Position numbers and translations under genes: made by a program
Source: Bacillota bacterium
Lineage (GTDB): Bacteria > Bacillota > UBA4882 > UBA10575
DNA: 5,504 nt
Assembly: GCA_012521315.1 (NCBI GenBank)
Contig: JAAYMP010000139.1
Span: 1 to 5,504 of the forward strand
Direction: 5' to 3'
The notes under the pieces: model-generated
Told to the model about the DNA's origin: nothing
The model's database searches: none
The model's input: only the letters and a program-made list of their open reading frames with translations
In this document: positions 5,358 through 5,504 of the stretch, one piece after another
How positions within the stretch are numbered: position 1 is the first letter of the stretch
How the letters are laid out: every line of letters starts with the position of its first letter

Positions 5358-5375
5358 TAGTGGATAAGTTATAAT
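5347..5375 (+). promoter_or_regulatory. Probable promoter of the lipoprotein gene
   Basis: A perfect TATAAT (5370-5375) lies 35 bases before the ATG at 5411. The matching -35 is poor: TGTTTT (5347-5352) at 17 bases, or GTTTTG (5348-5353) at 16. An overlapping TATAAA (5376-5381) is 19 bases from TTGGTG (5351-5356) and is an alternative. A weak -35 would fit a promoter that needs an activator or is repressed at the overlapping inverted repeat. Confidence 0.45.
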
Positions 5376-5410
5376 TATAAACATTAAACCACGAGCAGGG
5401 GTGATTTACA

Positions 5411-5504
5411 ATGTTGAAGAAGCTTTTACCTTTCGGTTTGACGGTAATTCTCCTTTCTGCCCTAATCTTTTCCGGTTGTCGCCGCAGCAGCGTCGGCGGC
5501 GGGA
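5411..5504 (+). CDS. Putative lipoprotein, 5' part only
   Basis: The first 31 codons are visible; the gene runs off the window. The product begins with MLKKLLP, a hydrophobic stretch (about 8-20), then FSGC with Cys23, a plausible though non-ideal lipobox (Phe rather than Leu at -3), followed by a basic, Ser- and Gly-rich linker (RRSSVGGG). This is the pattern of a type II signal peptide, so the mature protein is probably anchored outside the membrane through lipidated Cys23. The start is supported by AGGGGTGAT (5397-5405) 5 bases upstream. It is divergent from the ecf operon. Whether it is a substrate-binding protein or something else cannot be told from this part. Confidence 0.75.
   Translation, partial: MLKKLLPFGLTVILLSALIFSGCRRSSVGGG

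Overview
The window looks like a moderately GC-rich Firmicute, probably one of the Clostridia or a related class. The evidence is an energy-coupling factor (ECF) vitamin-type transporter, strong AGGAGG-like ribosome binding sites, GTG and TTG start codons, a sigma-A-type promoter with a TATAAT box, and an attenuator-style leader with an intrinsic terminator. The taxon is inferred from style only; no marker gene is present.

Layout: a plus-strand flavodoxin-fold oxidoreductase with a cysteine cluster (18-713) converges on a five-gene minus-strand operon. A strong bidirectional terminator lies between them (744-786). The operon reads right to left: ecfA1 (4931-4098), ecfA2 (4122-3262), ecfT (3265-2471), an S-component substrate-binding membrane protein (2420-1875), and a uridine-kinase-like P-loop kinase with an extra N-terminal domain (1870-806). 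Genes overlap by 25 and 4 bases, then are separated by 50 and 4 bases, so this is one transcriptional unit. To the right lies a 479-base intergenic region, then the start of a plus-strand lipoprotein gene (from 5411) that runs off the window.

How the genes work together: EcfA1, EcfA2 and EcfT form the ATP-driven energising module and the S component chooses the substrate. Having all four in one operon, away from the ribosomal-protein context where shared ECF modules often sit, suggests a dedicated transporter. The kinase is translationally coupled to the S component. This suggests that the imported small molecule, perhaps a nucleoside-like or vitamin-like compound, is phosphorylated on entry and trapped. 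The substrate cannot be read from the sequence.

The most interesting part is the operon leader. A good promoter (5092-5120) is followed by three consecutive hairpins and then a 20-pair rho-independent terminator with a T-run (4954-5004), directly before the GTG start of ecfA1. Segments of the third hairpin are complementary to the terminator arms and to a stretch next to the ribosome binding site. This is the architecture of a riboswitch or other attenuator. I could not match it to the TPP, FMN, cobalamin, THF, preQ1, purine, T-box or mini-ykkC classes from memory, so it is a candidate undescribed cis-regulatory RNA that controls an import-and-phosphorylate operon of unknown substrate.
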